From Streptomyces sp. NBC_01216 (GTDB lineage: Bacteria; Actinomycetota; Actinomycetes; Streptomycetales; Streptomycetaceae), in the NCBI RefSeq assembly GCF_035994945.1, contig NZ_CP108677.1:4960001-5024000 (forward strand): 64,000 nt of DNA, written 5' to 3'. Positions 7,628 through 18,360 of this stretch are shown here, in pieces (position 1 is the first letter of the stretch; each line of letters starts with the position of its first letter). The notes below the pieces were generated by a model. The model was not told the origin of the DNA. It saw nothing but the letters and a program-made list of their open reading frames with translations, and did not search any database. The position numbers were made by a program, and so were the translations under genes.

Positions 7628-8832
7628 CGCCACCGGGTGAGGGCGTATCCCGCGAACAGCGCCGTCATCGTCAGCGGATAGACCGCGGACAGCAGCATCT
7701 GGCCGGCGTTCTGGTCGAGCTCGGGACGCCCGGGGTCGTGCGGCACCCACCACAGCGCGAACGAGGCGAAAACCAGCGCGACCGCGGGCACCGCCCAGTC
7801 CGGCCGTACCCGCGCGCGCCGGTCCACCAGCAGGACCAGCAGCGGGACGCACCAGACCCAGTGGTGGGACCACGATATGGGGCTGATCATCAGGGCGGTG
7901 ACCGCGCAGACCACCACGGCCATCGCCGTGTCCCCGCGCAGCGCCGCCCGCACCGCCAGAGTCATGGCCGCCGCGCCGAGAACGGCCGCCGTCGCCACCC
8001 ACCACATGCCCGGGTCGTCGGTGTGCATGAGCCGGGCCAGTACCCCGCGCACCGACTGGTTGGCGGTCTCCTCGGCGAAGCCGACCCGGCCGGTCTCGAA
8101 GAGTGTCCCGGTCCAGAAGCGCTTCGCGTCGTGTGGCAGCGCCAGCCCGCTGGCCAGCGTCGTCCCCAGGAAGACGGCCGTCGCGGTGACCCCGGTCCGG
8201 AGCCATGTGTTCCAGCCGCGCTCGGCGCGCCACCGCAGCAGACCCACGACCAGCAGCAGCACGACGAAGAGGCCGGGTGTGAGCTTCACCGCGGTGGCGA
8301 GGCCGATTCCGAGCCCGGCCCAGCGGCTTCCCTCGCGCCGGGTGAAGTCCCAGAGCACGGCGACCGCGATCAGCAGGTTGATCTGTCCGTACCGCAACGT
8401 CGTCCACACCGGCTCCGACCAGACCACGACGGCGGCCACCAGGAACGTCGCCCGCCACAGATCCGCGCGGGCGAGGGACGGGCGGACCAGCCGGAGCGAC
8501 AGCTGGACCAGCGCGACCACCAGCAGGAGGTTCCCCGCGGTCGTCAGCGTCCGCATCAACGGGACGCCCACCAGCGTCAGCGGCACGAACAGCAGCCCGG
8601 CGAACGGGGGATACGTCATGGCGAGGTTCGCCGAGGTGGCCCGCATCGCGTACAGGTCACCGCCGGCCCGGACCGTCTCGCCCTCGGCCCGGTACACCAT
8701 CACGTCGAGCATGTTCACGTGTGCGAGGCGCTGGGCGACCCAGAAGGCGGCGAAGGAGAGCAGGCACACCGCCGCGGCGGTGGCGAGGGGCCACTTGCGG
8801 GCACGGGTGCGGATGAGGACGGGCGCGGTCAC
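7606..8832 (-). CDS. GT87-family (DUF2029) polyprenyl-phosphate-mannose-type glycosyltransferase
   Basis: 408 residues if started at GTG 8832 (VTAPVLIRTRARKWPL). It is a multi-spanning membrane protein with about ten hydrophobic helices. The first extracytoplasmic loop carries LDVMVYRAEGETVRAGGDLY, where GT87 enzymes such as mycobacterial PimE keep their catalytic Asp. Family members add mannose, or another hexose, from a polyprenyl-phosphate donor to lipids or glycans on the outer face. The acceptor is unknown. The frame is open further upstream, across the tRNA, so the start is uncertain; no good ribosome-binding site precedes GTG 8832. Its 3' end overlaps the small zinc-ribbon gene. Confidence 0.8.
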   Translation of the reverse strand: MTAPVLIRTRARKWPLATAAAVCLLSFAAFWVAQRLAHVNMLDVMVYRAEGETVRAGGDLYAMRATSANLAMTYPPFAGLLFVPLTLVGVPLMRTLTTAGNLLLVVALVQLSLRLVRPSLARADLWRATFLVAAVVVWSEPVWTTLRYGQINLLIAVAVLWDFTRREGSRWAGLGIGLATAVKLTPGLFVVLLLVVGLLRWRAERGWNTWLRTGVTATAVFLGTTLASGLALPHDAKRFWTGTLFETGRVGFAEETANQSVRGVLARLMHTDDPGMWWVATAAVLGAAAMTLAVRAALRGDTAMAVVVCAVTALMISPISWSHHWVWCVPLLVLLVDRRARVRPDWAVPAVALVFASFALWWVPHDPGRPELDQNAGQMLLSAVYPLTMTALFAGYALTRWRQAVANE

Positions 8833-8955
8833 AGAGGGGGACCCTACCCGTACCCGCCGGCCCCCCGGTGAATCGATTTGGTGATCCCCTGGAGGGCCGG
8901 TTAATGTTCTGTCTGTCGCCGCGGGGGAAACCCGGAACGGGGCGGCAGGCAGCAA

Positions 8956-9028
8956 GGGGCTATAGCTCAGTTGGTAGAGCGCCTGCATGGCATGCAGGAG
9001 GTCAGGAGTTCAATTCTCCTTAGCTCCA
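8956..9028 (+). tRNA. tRNA-Ala (anticodon GGC), second identical copy
   Basis: The same 73 bases as the copy at 6830-6902, folding into the same cloverleaf with anticodon GGC and no encoded CCA. Identity extends slightly past the gene (8955-9030 against 6829-6904). Confidence 0.97.
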
Positions 9029-9035
9029 CAAGAAG

Positions 9036-9068
9036 GAAGCGGGTCATCCGGATCGGATGACCCGCTTC
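9036..9068. terminator. bidirectional hairpin terminator between tRNA-Ala copy 2 and the NuoF-like gene
   Basis: A perfect 15-bp stem (GAAGCGGGTCATCCG and its complement) around a GAT loop, extendable by one wobble and one A-T pair. It lies eight bases after the tRNA and 20 bases before the end of the convergent gene. Confidence 0.88.
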
Positions 9069-9087
9069 TTCGTGTTCCCTTCGGAGG

Positions 9088-10665
9088 TCAACTCCGGCCG
9101 CTGCCCAGGGCCTTGCGGCCGGAGCCGGGCGGCAGGGCGGGGCGTTCGGCCGGGGCCGGCTCCACGCGCAGGGCCAGCGCGGGACAACGGCGCACGGCGC
9201 GCTGGGCGCGGCCCCGCAGATGCGTCGGCACGGACGCGTCGGCGAGTGCCGGGTAGCCGTCCGGGCCCAGCCTGATCAGCTCCGGTACGAGGTCCGCGCA
9301 CAGGCCGTGCCCCTGGCAGAGCGTCCAGTCCACCGCGAGCTTCTCACCGCTCGGAATCGACTCCTCCGCGTCTTGGTAGCCGGCCGCGGGCAGCGGCAGC
9401 ACCCCGATCGTCGGCCGGCCGCAGCCGCCGTTGAGCACGTGGGCGGCGAGATCGTCGGTGAACGCGGAGAGCGTCGAGGCGAAGAAGCGGGCCGAGCCGT
9501 CCGGGTGCTTGCACGCTCCGCGGCCCTTCACTGCCTGCGTGACCTCCCGCAGCGCCTCCAGCGCGGCCGGACCGCCGCCGTTCAGCAGGTCCGAGAGACC
9601 GCCTGCCGCGGCGGGCAGGCCCAGCCGACAGGGCCCGCACTGCCCGGCCGTCTCCGCCGCCAGCCAGTTCGCGACCCGCAGGGACTCGCCGAGCGGGCAG
9701 GTCTCCGGACCGATGGGCAGGATCGCGCCGGCGCCCAGGGCTCCGCCTACCGCCGCCAGCGACGCGCGCGAGACGGTCGCGTTGTGGACGGCGACCGAGT
9801 CGATCCAGTTGCCGTGGTACCCGCCGGTCAGAACGCCCTGGGGGAGCGGTGGGGCCCCGGCCAGCTGGAGCGCGTACCGCAGCGGGACACCCGTCGGGAC
9901 CTCGACCACCATGGGGCGCGCGACCGCCCCGGAGATGGTCAGCAGGACCGTTCCCGGCTCGGAGTCGAGTCCGGTGTGGGCGTAGCGCTGCGGACCGATC
10001 CGGGCGGCGATCGCCAGCTGCGCGAAGGTCTCGGCGTTCGACAGCAGTGTCGGCGCGCCGCCGACGCCGGACTCGGCCGCGCGTTCCCGGCGGCCGGGCG
10101 GCAGGGCGGGGCCCCCGGAAGCGGCACGGATGACCGCCGATGCCTCCCCGGAGACCATCCGCTCAGGGGTGCGGACGACCCGCGCGCGCAGCGCCTGGCC
10201 GCGCCGGTCGGACAGGCCCCGCTCGGCGAGGGCCGAGCGGATGGAGATCTCCGTGGAGTTCCGGGTCACGGCGACGATGAGCGTTCGGGCGCCGAGCGCC
10301 TCGGCCGCCAGCAGCGCGCCGTCCAGGATGAGGTGCGGAGCCCGGTTGAGCAGCACCGTGTCCTTGCGGCAGGCCGGTTCGCCCTCACTGCCGTTGACCA
10401 CGACGACGGGGCGTACCCCGCGTCGGATCGCCGCCTTGCCGACCGCCCGGAGTTTGCGTCCGAAGGGGAAGCCGGCGCCGCCGCGGCCGGTCAGGGATAT
10501 GTCGTCGGCGAGCTGGGCGAGCTGGTCACCGCTGAGGGGTTCCAGCGGTCCGTGCACCTTCAGATGCATGTCGAGCCCGAGCCGCTCCACCAGGTCGAAT
10601 CCCTGAGTGAGTTGGGGCAGGCCGACCACCCGGACCTCGGGGACATCGGGGAGCGGGACGTTCAC
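9088..10665 (-). CDS. NuoF-like flavin/iron-sulfur oxidoreductase fused to a C-terminal 3Fe-4S ferredoxin
   Basis: 525 residues from GTG 10665 with AGGAGA upstream. The first part resembles the NADH/FMN-binding subunit of complex I: GRGGAGFPFGRKL (about residue 60) and VVVNGSEGEPACRKD. A Cys cluster follows (QCGPCRLG... GACKHPDG), corresponding to the NuoF iron-sulfur region. The last ~85 residues are a separate ferredoxin: VDWTLCQGHGLCADLVPE and RRCPALAL, a C-x5-C...CP pattern typical of single 3Fe-4S ferredoxins. The start overlaps the stop of the heme-type membrane protein as GTGA, so the pair is translationally coupled. It probably passes electrons between NAD(P)H and that membrane partner; direction and physiological role are unknown. 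Confidence 0.85.
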   Translation of the reverse strand: MNVPLPDVPEVRVVGLPQLTQGFDLVERLGLDMHLKVHGPLEPLSGDQLAQLADDISLTGRGGAGFPFGRKLRAVGKAAIRRGVRPVVVVNGSEGEPACRKDTVLLNRAPHLILDGALLAAEALGARTLIVAVTRNSTEISIRSALAERGLSDRRGQALRARVVRTPERMVSGEASAVIRAASGGPALPPGRRERAAESGVGGAPTLLSNAETFAQLAIAARIGPQRYAHTGLDSEPGTVLLTISGAVARPMVVEVPTGVPLRYALQLAGAPPLPQGVLTGGYHGNWIDSVAVHNATVSRASLAAVGGALGAGAILPIGPETCPLGESLRVANWLAAETAGQCGPCRLGLPAAAGGLSDLLNGGGPAALEALREVTQAVKGRGACKHPDGSARFFASTLSAFTDDLAAHVLNGGCGRPTIGVLPLPAAGYQDAEESIPSGEKLAVDWTLCQGHGLCADLVPELIRLGPDGYPALADASVPTHLRGRAQRAVRRCPALALRVEPAPAERPALPPGSGRKALGSGRS

Positions 10666-11837
10666 GGGCGTTCTCCTGCGGGTGCGTTCCAGGGCTCACC
10701 TGCGGGTGGCGGGCTGGAGTACGTCGGCATCGGCGGCGACGGGGCCGGCCAGTAGCCGGGTCGGGGGCTGGGATCGGGGACGACGGGGAGCTCCTCGGTC
10801 ATGGGTATGCGCTCGGCGTACGGGACGCCGGGGTCGGTCGGATACGAGGCGGTCTCCGGCGCCGCGGTGGTGGCCCGCGACACTGCGCGGTACGCGGCCG
10901 AGAAGCCGGCACCGGCAGGGGGGACCGGGGACGCCGGGGCGACCACCGGCGGCGCGGAGACCGCCTCGTACAACTGCGGTACGGGCGGGGCGGCGGAATT
11001 GTTCAAGAAGGGTGCGGAAACAGGCCGGTCCAGCCACTCGGCGGACAGGGTGGGGGGCTCCTCCGGCGGGCTCGGCGCCTCTCGCTCGGTCCGGCGGGCC
11101 CGCCTCGCGGACGGCTCGGGCGTCGGCCGGCGGCCTTCCAGCAAGGAGATGAGGACGACGAGTCGGTCGACCAGCGCGCGCCGGGTCGGTGCGGGCAACA
11201 GCCGCAGCGAGACGGCTCCGGCGACCACGGCCAGGGCCAGGCAGTACAGGGTGACGACCCAGGTCGCCGCGGGCCTGCCGGTGTACAGGCCGTGCATCAG
11301 TGCGAAGCACCAGGCCGGGTAGGCCAGCATGTGCAGGGGCCGCCAGCGGGCGGCGAAGCGGCTCCGGCCGGCCAGGGTGCTGCGCAGTGCGCCGGTCGCG
11401 GCGGCGACCACCATCAGCAGGCCGGCCAGCGAACCGAGGCCGATGAGGCCGCCGGTGCCCGTGACGCCGAGGCCGAAGGGGACGAACGCGCCGATCGCCT
11501 CGACGTGGCCGAGGGAGACCTTCACCGTCGCGTGCAGCAGGAGGAAGCCCAGGGAGGCGACGGCCGTGGCGCGGTGGATGCCCTGGGCGAGCAGCCGGTG
11601 GCGAGTGGAGAGCAGCAGCCGGTCGGTGGCGGTCAGGCCCCAGGCGACCGACGCGGTCAGGGACACCAGCGACAGCACGCCGGTGGTGAAGTCGAGAGCG
11701 GCCCGGAAGCTCTCGCTGCCGAGGACGGCGAGCAGCGGGATGGCGACCAGGGCCGCGACCGACAGCCCGCCCTGAACCGGCCGGCTCATGCCGGCTCGTT
11801 CGGCGGGCGATGAACGGATCTTGCGGTGAGGGTTCAT
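10662..11837 (-). CDS. ferric reductase-like heme membrane protein with proline-rich cytoplasmic tail
   Basis: 391 residues from ATG 11837 (MNPHRKIRSSP), with GGAG upstream. About six transmembrane helices fill the first 230 residues. Paired His residues inside helices (HRLLAQGIHRATAV, LLLHATVKVSLGH, RPLHMLAYPAWCFALMHGLY) fit the heme b ligands of the ferric reductase-like transmembrane family. The FAD/NAD domains usually fused to eukaryotic or YedZ-partnered members are absent. Instead the last ~150 residues are Pro/Ala-rich and disordered. The frame is open far upstream, but the part before ATG 11837 is Arg-rich and unlike protein. It is the first gene of a two-gene operon with the NuoF-like protein, which is the plausible electron partner. 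Confidence 0.82.
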   Translation of the reverse strand: MNPHRKIRSSPAERAGMSRPVQGGLSVAALVAIPLLAVLGSESFRAALDFTTGVLSLVSLTASVAWGLTATDRLLLSTRHRLLAQGIHRATAVASLGFLLLHATVKVSLGHVEAIGAFVPFGLGVTGTGGLIGLGSLAGLLMVVAAATGALRSTLAGRSRFAARWRPLHMLAYPAWCFALMHGLYTGRPAATWVVTLYCLALAVVAGAVSLRLLPAPTRRALVDRLVVLISLLEGRRPTPEPSARRARRTEREAPSPPEEPPTLSAEWLDRPVSAPFLNNSAAPPVPQLYEAVSAPPVVAPASPVPPAGAGFSAAYRAVSRATTAAPETASYPTDPGVPYAERIPMTEELPVVPDPSPRPGYWPAPSPPMPTYSSPPPAGEPWNAPAGERP

Positions 11838-12108
11838 GGGGGCGACTCCGAATGGTGCGGATAAGCGGTCCCGTTGCCGCATGCTAAGTCCCGGCATACC
11901 GACCGGTAGATGGTTTGCGCGTTTACAGGGCTTGCGAACGAGAACTGACTCTGGGGTTGCCCTGGATAGGGGCGATACGCGGGGTAACCCGGGTGGCTCG
12001 GGCGGTCGGTGGTCACCGGGTGGAGCGTCGGCGCGGCCCCGTGGGGTCCGGCGGTCACAGAGCGGAACACCGGTGCGGCCCGCTCGGGCCCTGCGGTACC
12101 CTGACGCC

Positions 12109-12147
12109 ATGCGTGCCGTACGCCTCCTGCTTAGCGAGCCGCGCTGA
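12109..12147 (+). CDS. leuS leader peptide (12 residues)
   Basis: ATG 12109 encodes MRAVRLLLSEPR and then TGA. Three consecutive Leu codons (CTC CTG CTT) sit in the middle, which is what leucine-responsive attenuation needs. A -10-like TACCCT at 12097-12102 ends six bases before the ATG, so the mRNA may begin at or near the start codon (leaderless). A hairpin and a classic U-tract terminator follow before leuS. Leader peptides of this kind are known before branched-chain amino acid genes in actinobacteria. Confidence 0.72.
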   Translation: MRAVRLLLSEPR

Positions 12148-12153
12148 TCAGTC

Positions 12154-12215
12154 CCGACGGATGAGAGATCCGGTCGGAATCGGCGCGGCGTCCCCTCCTG
12201 TGCGAGGGGTTTTTT
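12154..12215 (+). terminator. leuS attenuator: hairpin followed by intrinsic terminator
   Basis: The first stem is CCGACGGAT (12154-12162) against ATCC-G-GTCGG (12168-12177), with one bulged G and a GAGAG loop. The second is CCCCTC (12192-12197) against GAGGGG (12204-12209) followed by six T residues (12210-12215), an unusually canonical rho-independent terminator for this genome. It lies between the leader peptide and leuS, 46 bases before the leuS start. It could terminate the leader transcript unless ribosome stalling at the Leu codons favours another fold. I did not compute the alternative pairing. Confidence 0.75.
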
Positions 12216-12261
12216 CATTTCGTGGCAGCGGGCAGAGACGATCGATGGAGCTTCAAGGATC

Positions 12262-15126
<2,865 letters not shown>

Positions 15127-15149
15127 CCGCGGCACCGGGGTTTTCCCCT

Positions 15150-15192
15150 ACGGGCAGGTTGGGGGTTCCGATGGAACCCCCAACCTGCCCGT
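15150..15192. terminator. leuS terminator, perfect 20-bp stem
   Basis: Arms at 15150-15169 and 15173-15192 are perfectly complementary and separated by only three bases (GAT). It begins 24 bases after the leuS stop. It lacks a long T tract, common in Streptomyces. Confidence 0.9.
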
Positions 15193-15251
15193 TCCGTTTA
15201 CCGTGGAGGAAGCGACAGCCGAGGGAACCCGAAGGACGCCGGAGGGCGCAT

Positions 15252-16031
15252 ATGGAAGCCGCGATTGTGATCATGGCGCTGCTCTTCTTCGCCCTCGTGG
15301 CGCTGGGGGCGTACGCGACCGTGAAGGCGGTCCGGGCCGCCAAGCGCGGAGTCGACCGCACCCTGTCCCAGGCCAGACGGACGGTCGAGGACACCACCCT
15401 GCGCGCCAAGAGCTACGGGCAGACCGGGGTCGCGGGCGAACTGGCCCAGCTGCGGCTCTCGCTGCGCACCTCGATGCGCGCGACCCAGAACGCCCTCCAG
15501 GCCGCCGGGCCCGAGGACGCCTCCGTCGGGGAAGCGCTGCTCCTGTTCCAGCGACTGAGCGCCCACGGCCGGGAGCTGGACGACGACCTGAAGCGGCTGG
15601 AACGGGAGCCGGACCGGTCCAGGGTGGCCGGACAGCTCGGCGAACTCCGCGAGCGCACGGAACGCATCACTCACTCCGCCGACTCGCTGCGCTGGGCCGC
15701 CCGGGACCGGGCACGGAGGTTCGCCGACGACGACCTGGCCTCGCTCAGCGCGCAGATCGACATCGAGGCGGGCGCGCTGCGCCACTGGTCGCCGGTGGAC
15801 GACACCTCCGGCTCCCGGCCGGCCGACCTCTCCTGGTCCGAGCCCACCGCGGCGGGCGCCGGGCGCGAGCGGACAGCGGCGGCGGACGAGGACGCACACG
15901 GCCCGCAGGGGCCACCCCGTCCGGCCGCGCCGGAGCGGCGGCCTCCACGGGGCGTCACGGCGCGTGCCCCGCGGACGACGGCGTTCCCGTGGGAGAAGAC
16001 CCCGCGACCGGAGTCCGGCAACCGCACCTGA
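15252..16031 (+). CDS. membrane-anchored coiled-coil protein, function unknown
   Basis: 259 residues from ATG 15252, with GGAGGG eight bases upstream. An N-terminal transmembrane helix (AAIVIMALLFFALVALGAYA) comes first. Residues ~25-180 are charged, Leu/Arg/Glu-rich and helical (AKRGVDRTLSQARRTVEDTT; DDDLKRLEREPDR; GELRERTERI), probably coiled coil. The final ~70 residues are Pro/Arg/Ala-rich and disordered. I recognise no named domain. It stands alone between the leuS terminator and degV. Confidence 0.75.
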   Translation: MEAAIVIMALLFFALVALGAYATVKAVRAAKRGVDRTLSQARRTVEDTTLRAKSYGQTGVAGELAQLRLSLRTSMRATQNALQAAGPEDASVGEALLLFQRLSAHGRELDDDLKRLEREPDRSRVAGQLGELRERTERITHSADSLRWAARDRARRFADDDLASLSAQIDIEAGALRHWSPVDDTSGSRPADLSWSEPTAAGAGRERTAAADEDAHGPQGPPRPAAPERRPPRGVTARAPRTTAFPWEKTPRPESGNRT

Positions 16032-16287
16032 CCCGGGCGGCGGTGTGCCGGCGCACCGGGCACCGTCGCGGCAGTTGCCGTACGCCCCTCCACGCGCGCC
16101 GCGACGCGGACCCATGGTCAGCCCGCCCCGCTCACGCGGGCGCCGGCGGGCCATCTCGGACGTGCCCCGGTCCGCGCACCGTCCAGGCCTACGCGGTACG
16201 CGGCCGGGTGCCGGACGGGACGACGCGGCGGCCGGTGGACGGGACCCGGGCTGCCGTCGGGCCGCCCCTGCGGGTAACCTCCCGCTC

Positions 16288-17133
16288 ATGTCCCGGCATG
16301 TCGCGATCGTCACCGATTCCACGGCCTACCTGCCACCCCAGACGATGGAGCGGCACGCCATCACAGCGGTACCGCTGACCGTCGTCGTCGACGGCCAGGC
16401 GCTCGAGGAGGGTACCGAGATCTCGGCCCGCTCACTGGCCCAGGCGCTCCAGAAACGCCGGCCGGTGACCACCTCCCGGCCGAGTCCCGAGGTCTTCGCG
16501 GCGACCTACCGCGCGGCGGCCGACGCCGGCGCGACCGGCATCGTCTCGCTTCATTTGTCCGCCGAGTTCTCGGGGACGTACGACGCCGCGGTGCTGGCGG
16601 CGAAGGACGCCTCCGTGCCCGTTCGGGTGGTGGACACCCGCATGGTGGGGATGGCGCTCGGCTTCTGCGCCCTCACGGCCGCCGAGGCCGTCGACGCGGG
16701 AGGCTCACTCGACGAGGCGGTCGCCGCGGCAGAGAAACGCGCCGCGGGGACCGCCGCCTACTTCTACGTCGACACGCTCGACTACCTTCGTCGCGGCGGT
16801 CGCATCGGAGCCGCGCAGGCGCTGCTCGGCTCCGCGCTGGCGGTCAAGCCGCTGCTCGAACTGGACGGCGGGCGGATCGAACTGAGAGAGAAGGTGCGTA
16901 CGGCGTCGAAGGCCATCGCCCGCCTTGAGGAGATCGCCGTGGAACGTGCCGCGTCCGAGGCGGTGGACGTGGCGGTGCACCATCTGTCCGCACCCGAACG
17001 GGCCGGCGCGTTGGCCGAACGGCTACGGGAGCGCATCCCCGCCATGGCGGGGCTCCAGGTCTCCGAGGTCGGTGCGGTGATCGGGGCACACACCGGACCG
17101 GGATTGCTCGCCGTGGTCGTCTCGCCCCGCTGA
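16288..17133 (+). CDS. DegV-family fatty acid-binding protein
   Basis: 281 residues from ATG 16288 (MSRHVAIVTDSTAYLP). The DegV hallmarks are the N-terminal VTDSTAYLP strand and loop, PVTTSRPSPEVF, SLHLSAEFSGTY, VVDTRMVGMALGF and YFYVDTLDYLRRGGRIG. DegV/FakB proteins bind a fatty acid and present it to a FakA-type kinase; no fakA is visible nearby. The frame is open upstream to 15964, but the added sequence is Arg/Pro-rich and not part of the family. It precedes comEA on the same strand with a 165-base gap. Confidence 0.92.
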   Translation: MSRHVAIVTDSTAYLPPQTMERHAITAVPLTVVVDGQALEEGTEISARSLAQALQKRRPVTTSRPSPEVFAATYRAAADAGATGIVSLHLSAEFSGTYDAAVLAAKDASVPVRVVDTRMVGMALGFCALTAAEAVDAGGSLDEAVAAAEKRAAGTAAYFYVDTLDYLRRGGRIGAAQALLGSALAVKPLLELDGGRIELREKVRTASKAIARLEEIAVERAASEAVDVAVHHLSAPERAGALAERLRERIPAMAGLQVSEVGAVIGAHTGPGLLAVVVSPR

Positions 17134-17298
17134 GCGTCCCGGGGCGGGCGGATGCCGCCGTGCGTCCCACCCCGCCGGCCGCGGCCGCCCCCCGCCCGCT
17201 CCCTCGTGCGAGTGACGACTTTTTCCACAACTGTCCGTCTGTGCACGGATTCAGGAGCGTCTCGTCGGTTTCCTCGCTTTCTGTCTACCGTCGGACGC

Positions 17299-18360
17299 AT
17301 GACTATTCGCACACGCATCTCGGCGGCAGCGGCCAGCGGACCGGGAAGGGCGCCAGGGCCGGACGGGCGCGCTCGCTCCGGTGGGCGAGGATCGCCCGTG
17401 GGGCGCGCTCGTCTCACGGCAGGCGGTGGACAGCGGGCGGTGGTGAGCGGGGCGGCGGCGCGGTACCGGGGAGAGGCGCTCTTCCCCGGAGCGGCCCGAG
17501 ATCCACGGTCCGACAAGCCCGTCGACGAGCTTTCCGCCACGGCCGACGGCTCGGCGGCGGCCGTACCGCCGGTGAGCCGGCGAGCGGCGGAGACGGAACC
17601 CCCGCCCGGCACCCGGGAGGAGAGGGCGGGCCCCGGGCGGCGCGAGCGCCTGGGCTCCGCGCTGCGGGACCGGTTACCGGTGTGGGTGCAGTCCAGCTGC
17701 GGACTGGAGCCGCGGGCGTTGGCGGCGCTGGCTGTGATCCTGGTGGTGGCCGCGGGTGTCGCCGGATGGTACTTCTGGGCCGGAGGACCGGAGGTGGTCC
17801 GGGCACCTGAGGTCGTCCACGCGGCGCCGCCGGCGGAGAACGGGGCACCCTCCGGGACGCAGGGCGTCCCGGAGGCCCCGATGCTGTCCGCCCACCCCTC
17901 CTCGCAGACCTCGGGCACGGCGGTCGTCGTCGATGTGAACGGCAAGGTGCGACGGCCGGGGGTGCTCACCCTGCCGGCCGGATCGCGGGTCGCGGACGCG
18001 CTTCGCGCGGCGGGTGGAGTCCGGCCGGGCGCGGATCTGACGGGACTCAACCGTGCCCGGGTCCTCATGGACGGCGAGCAGGTCGTGGTCGGACTTCCCC
18101 CCGCGGAGATTCGGGCGGGGGGCGGAGGTGTCGGTGCGGCAGGCGGGGCCGCCGTCGGCACCCGGGCCGGGCCCTTGAGCCTCAACACGGCGACCATGGA
18201 GCAGCTTGACGCCCTTCCCGGGGTCGGGCCGGTCCTCGCCCGGCACATCGTCGACCACCGCACCCGACGCGGCGGCTTCCGCACGGTCGCCGAGTTGCGC
18301 GAGGTCAGCGGCATCGGCGAGCGCAGGTTCGCGGAGCTCGAACCACTGGTGCGGCCATGA
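17299..18360 (+). CDS. comEA: ComEA-family DNA-binding protein
   Basis: 353 residues from ATG 17299. The first ~130 residues are low-complexity and basic. One transmembrane helix follows (ALAALAVILVVAAGVAGWYFW). The outer part has an SLBB domain (VVVDVNGKVRRPGVLTLPAG... VLMDGEQVVVGLP) and a C-terminal helix-hairpin-helix pair (LNTATMEQLDALPGVGPVLA, REVSGIGERRFAELEPLV) that binds double-stranded DNA. The stop overlaps the comEC start as ATGA, so the two are coupled. Natural transformation is not generally observed in Streptomyces, so the role of this pair is open. Confidence 0.9.
   Translation: MTIRTRISAAAASGPGRAPGPDGRARSGGRGSPVGRARLTAGGGQRAVVSGAAARYRGEALFPGAARDPRSDKPVDELSATADGSAAAVPPVSRRAAETEPPPGTREERAGPGRRERLGSALRDRLPVWVQSSCGLEPRALAALAVILVVAAGVAGWYFWAGGPEVVRAPEVVHAAPPAENGAPSGTQGVPEAPMLSAHPSSQTSGTAVVVDVNGKVRRPGVLTLPAGSRVADALRAAGGVRPGADLTGLNRARVLMDGEQVVVGLPPAEIRAGGGGVGAAGGAAVGTRAGPLSLNTATMEQLDALPGVGPVLARHIVDHRTRRGGFRTVAELREVSGIGERRFAELEPLVRP

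Noticed and set aside
6829..9030. Integrated element between the two tRNA-Ala genes
   Set aside because: No integrase, transposase, replication or phage gene lies between the repeats, and the composition matches the neighbours.
11838..12108. T-box riboswitch upstream of leuS
   Set aside because: I looked for the conserved T-box core (AGGGTGGnACCGCG-like) and did not see it. The Leu leader peptide explains the region better.
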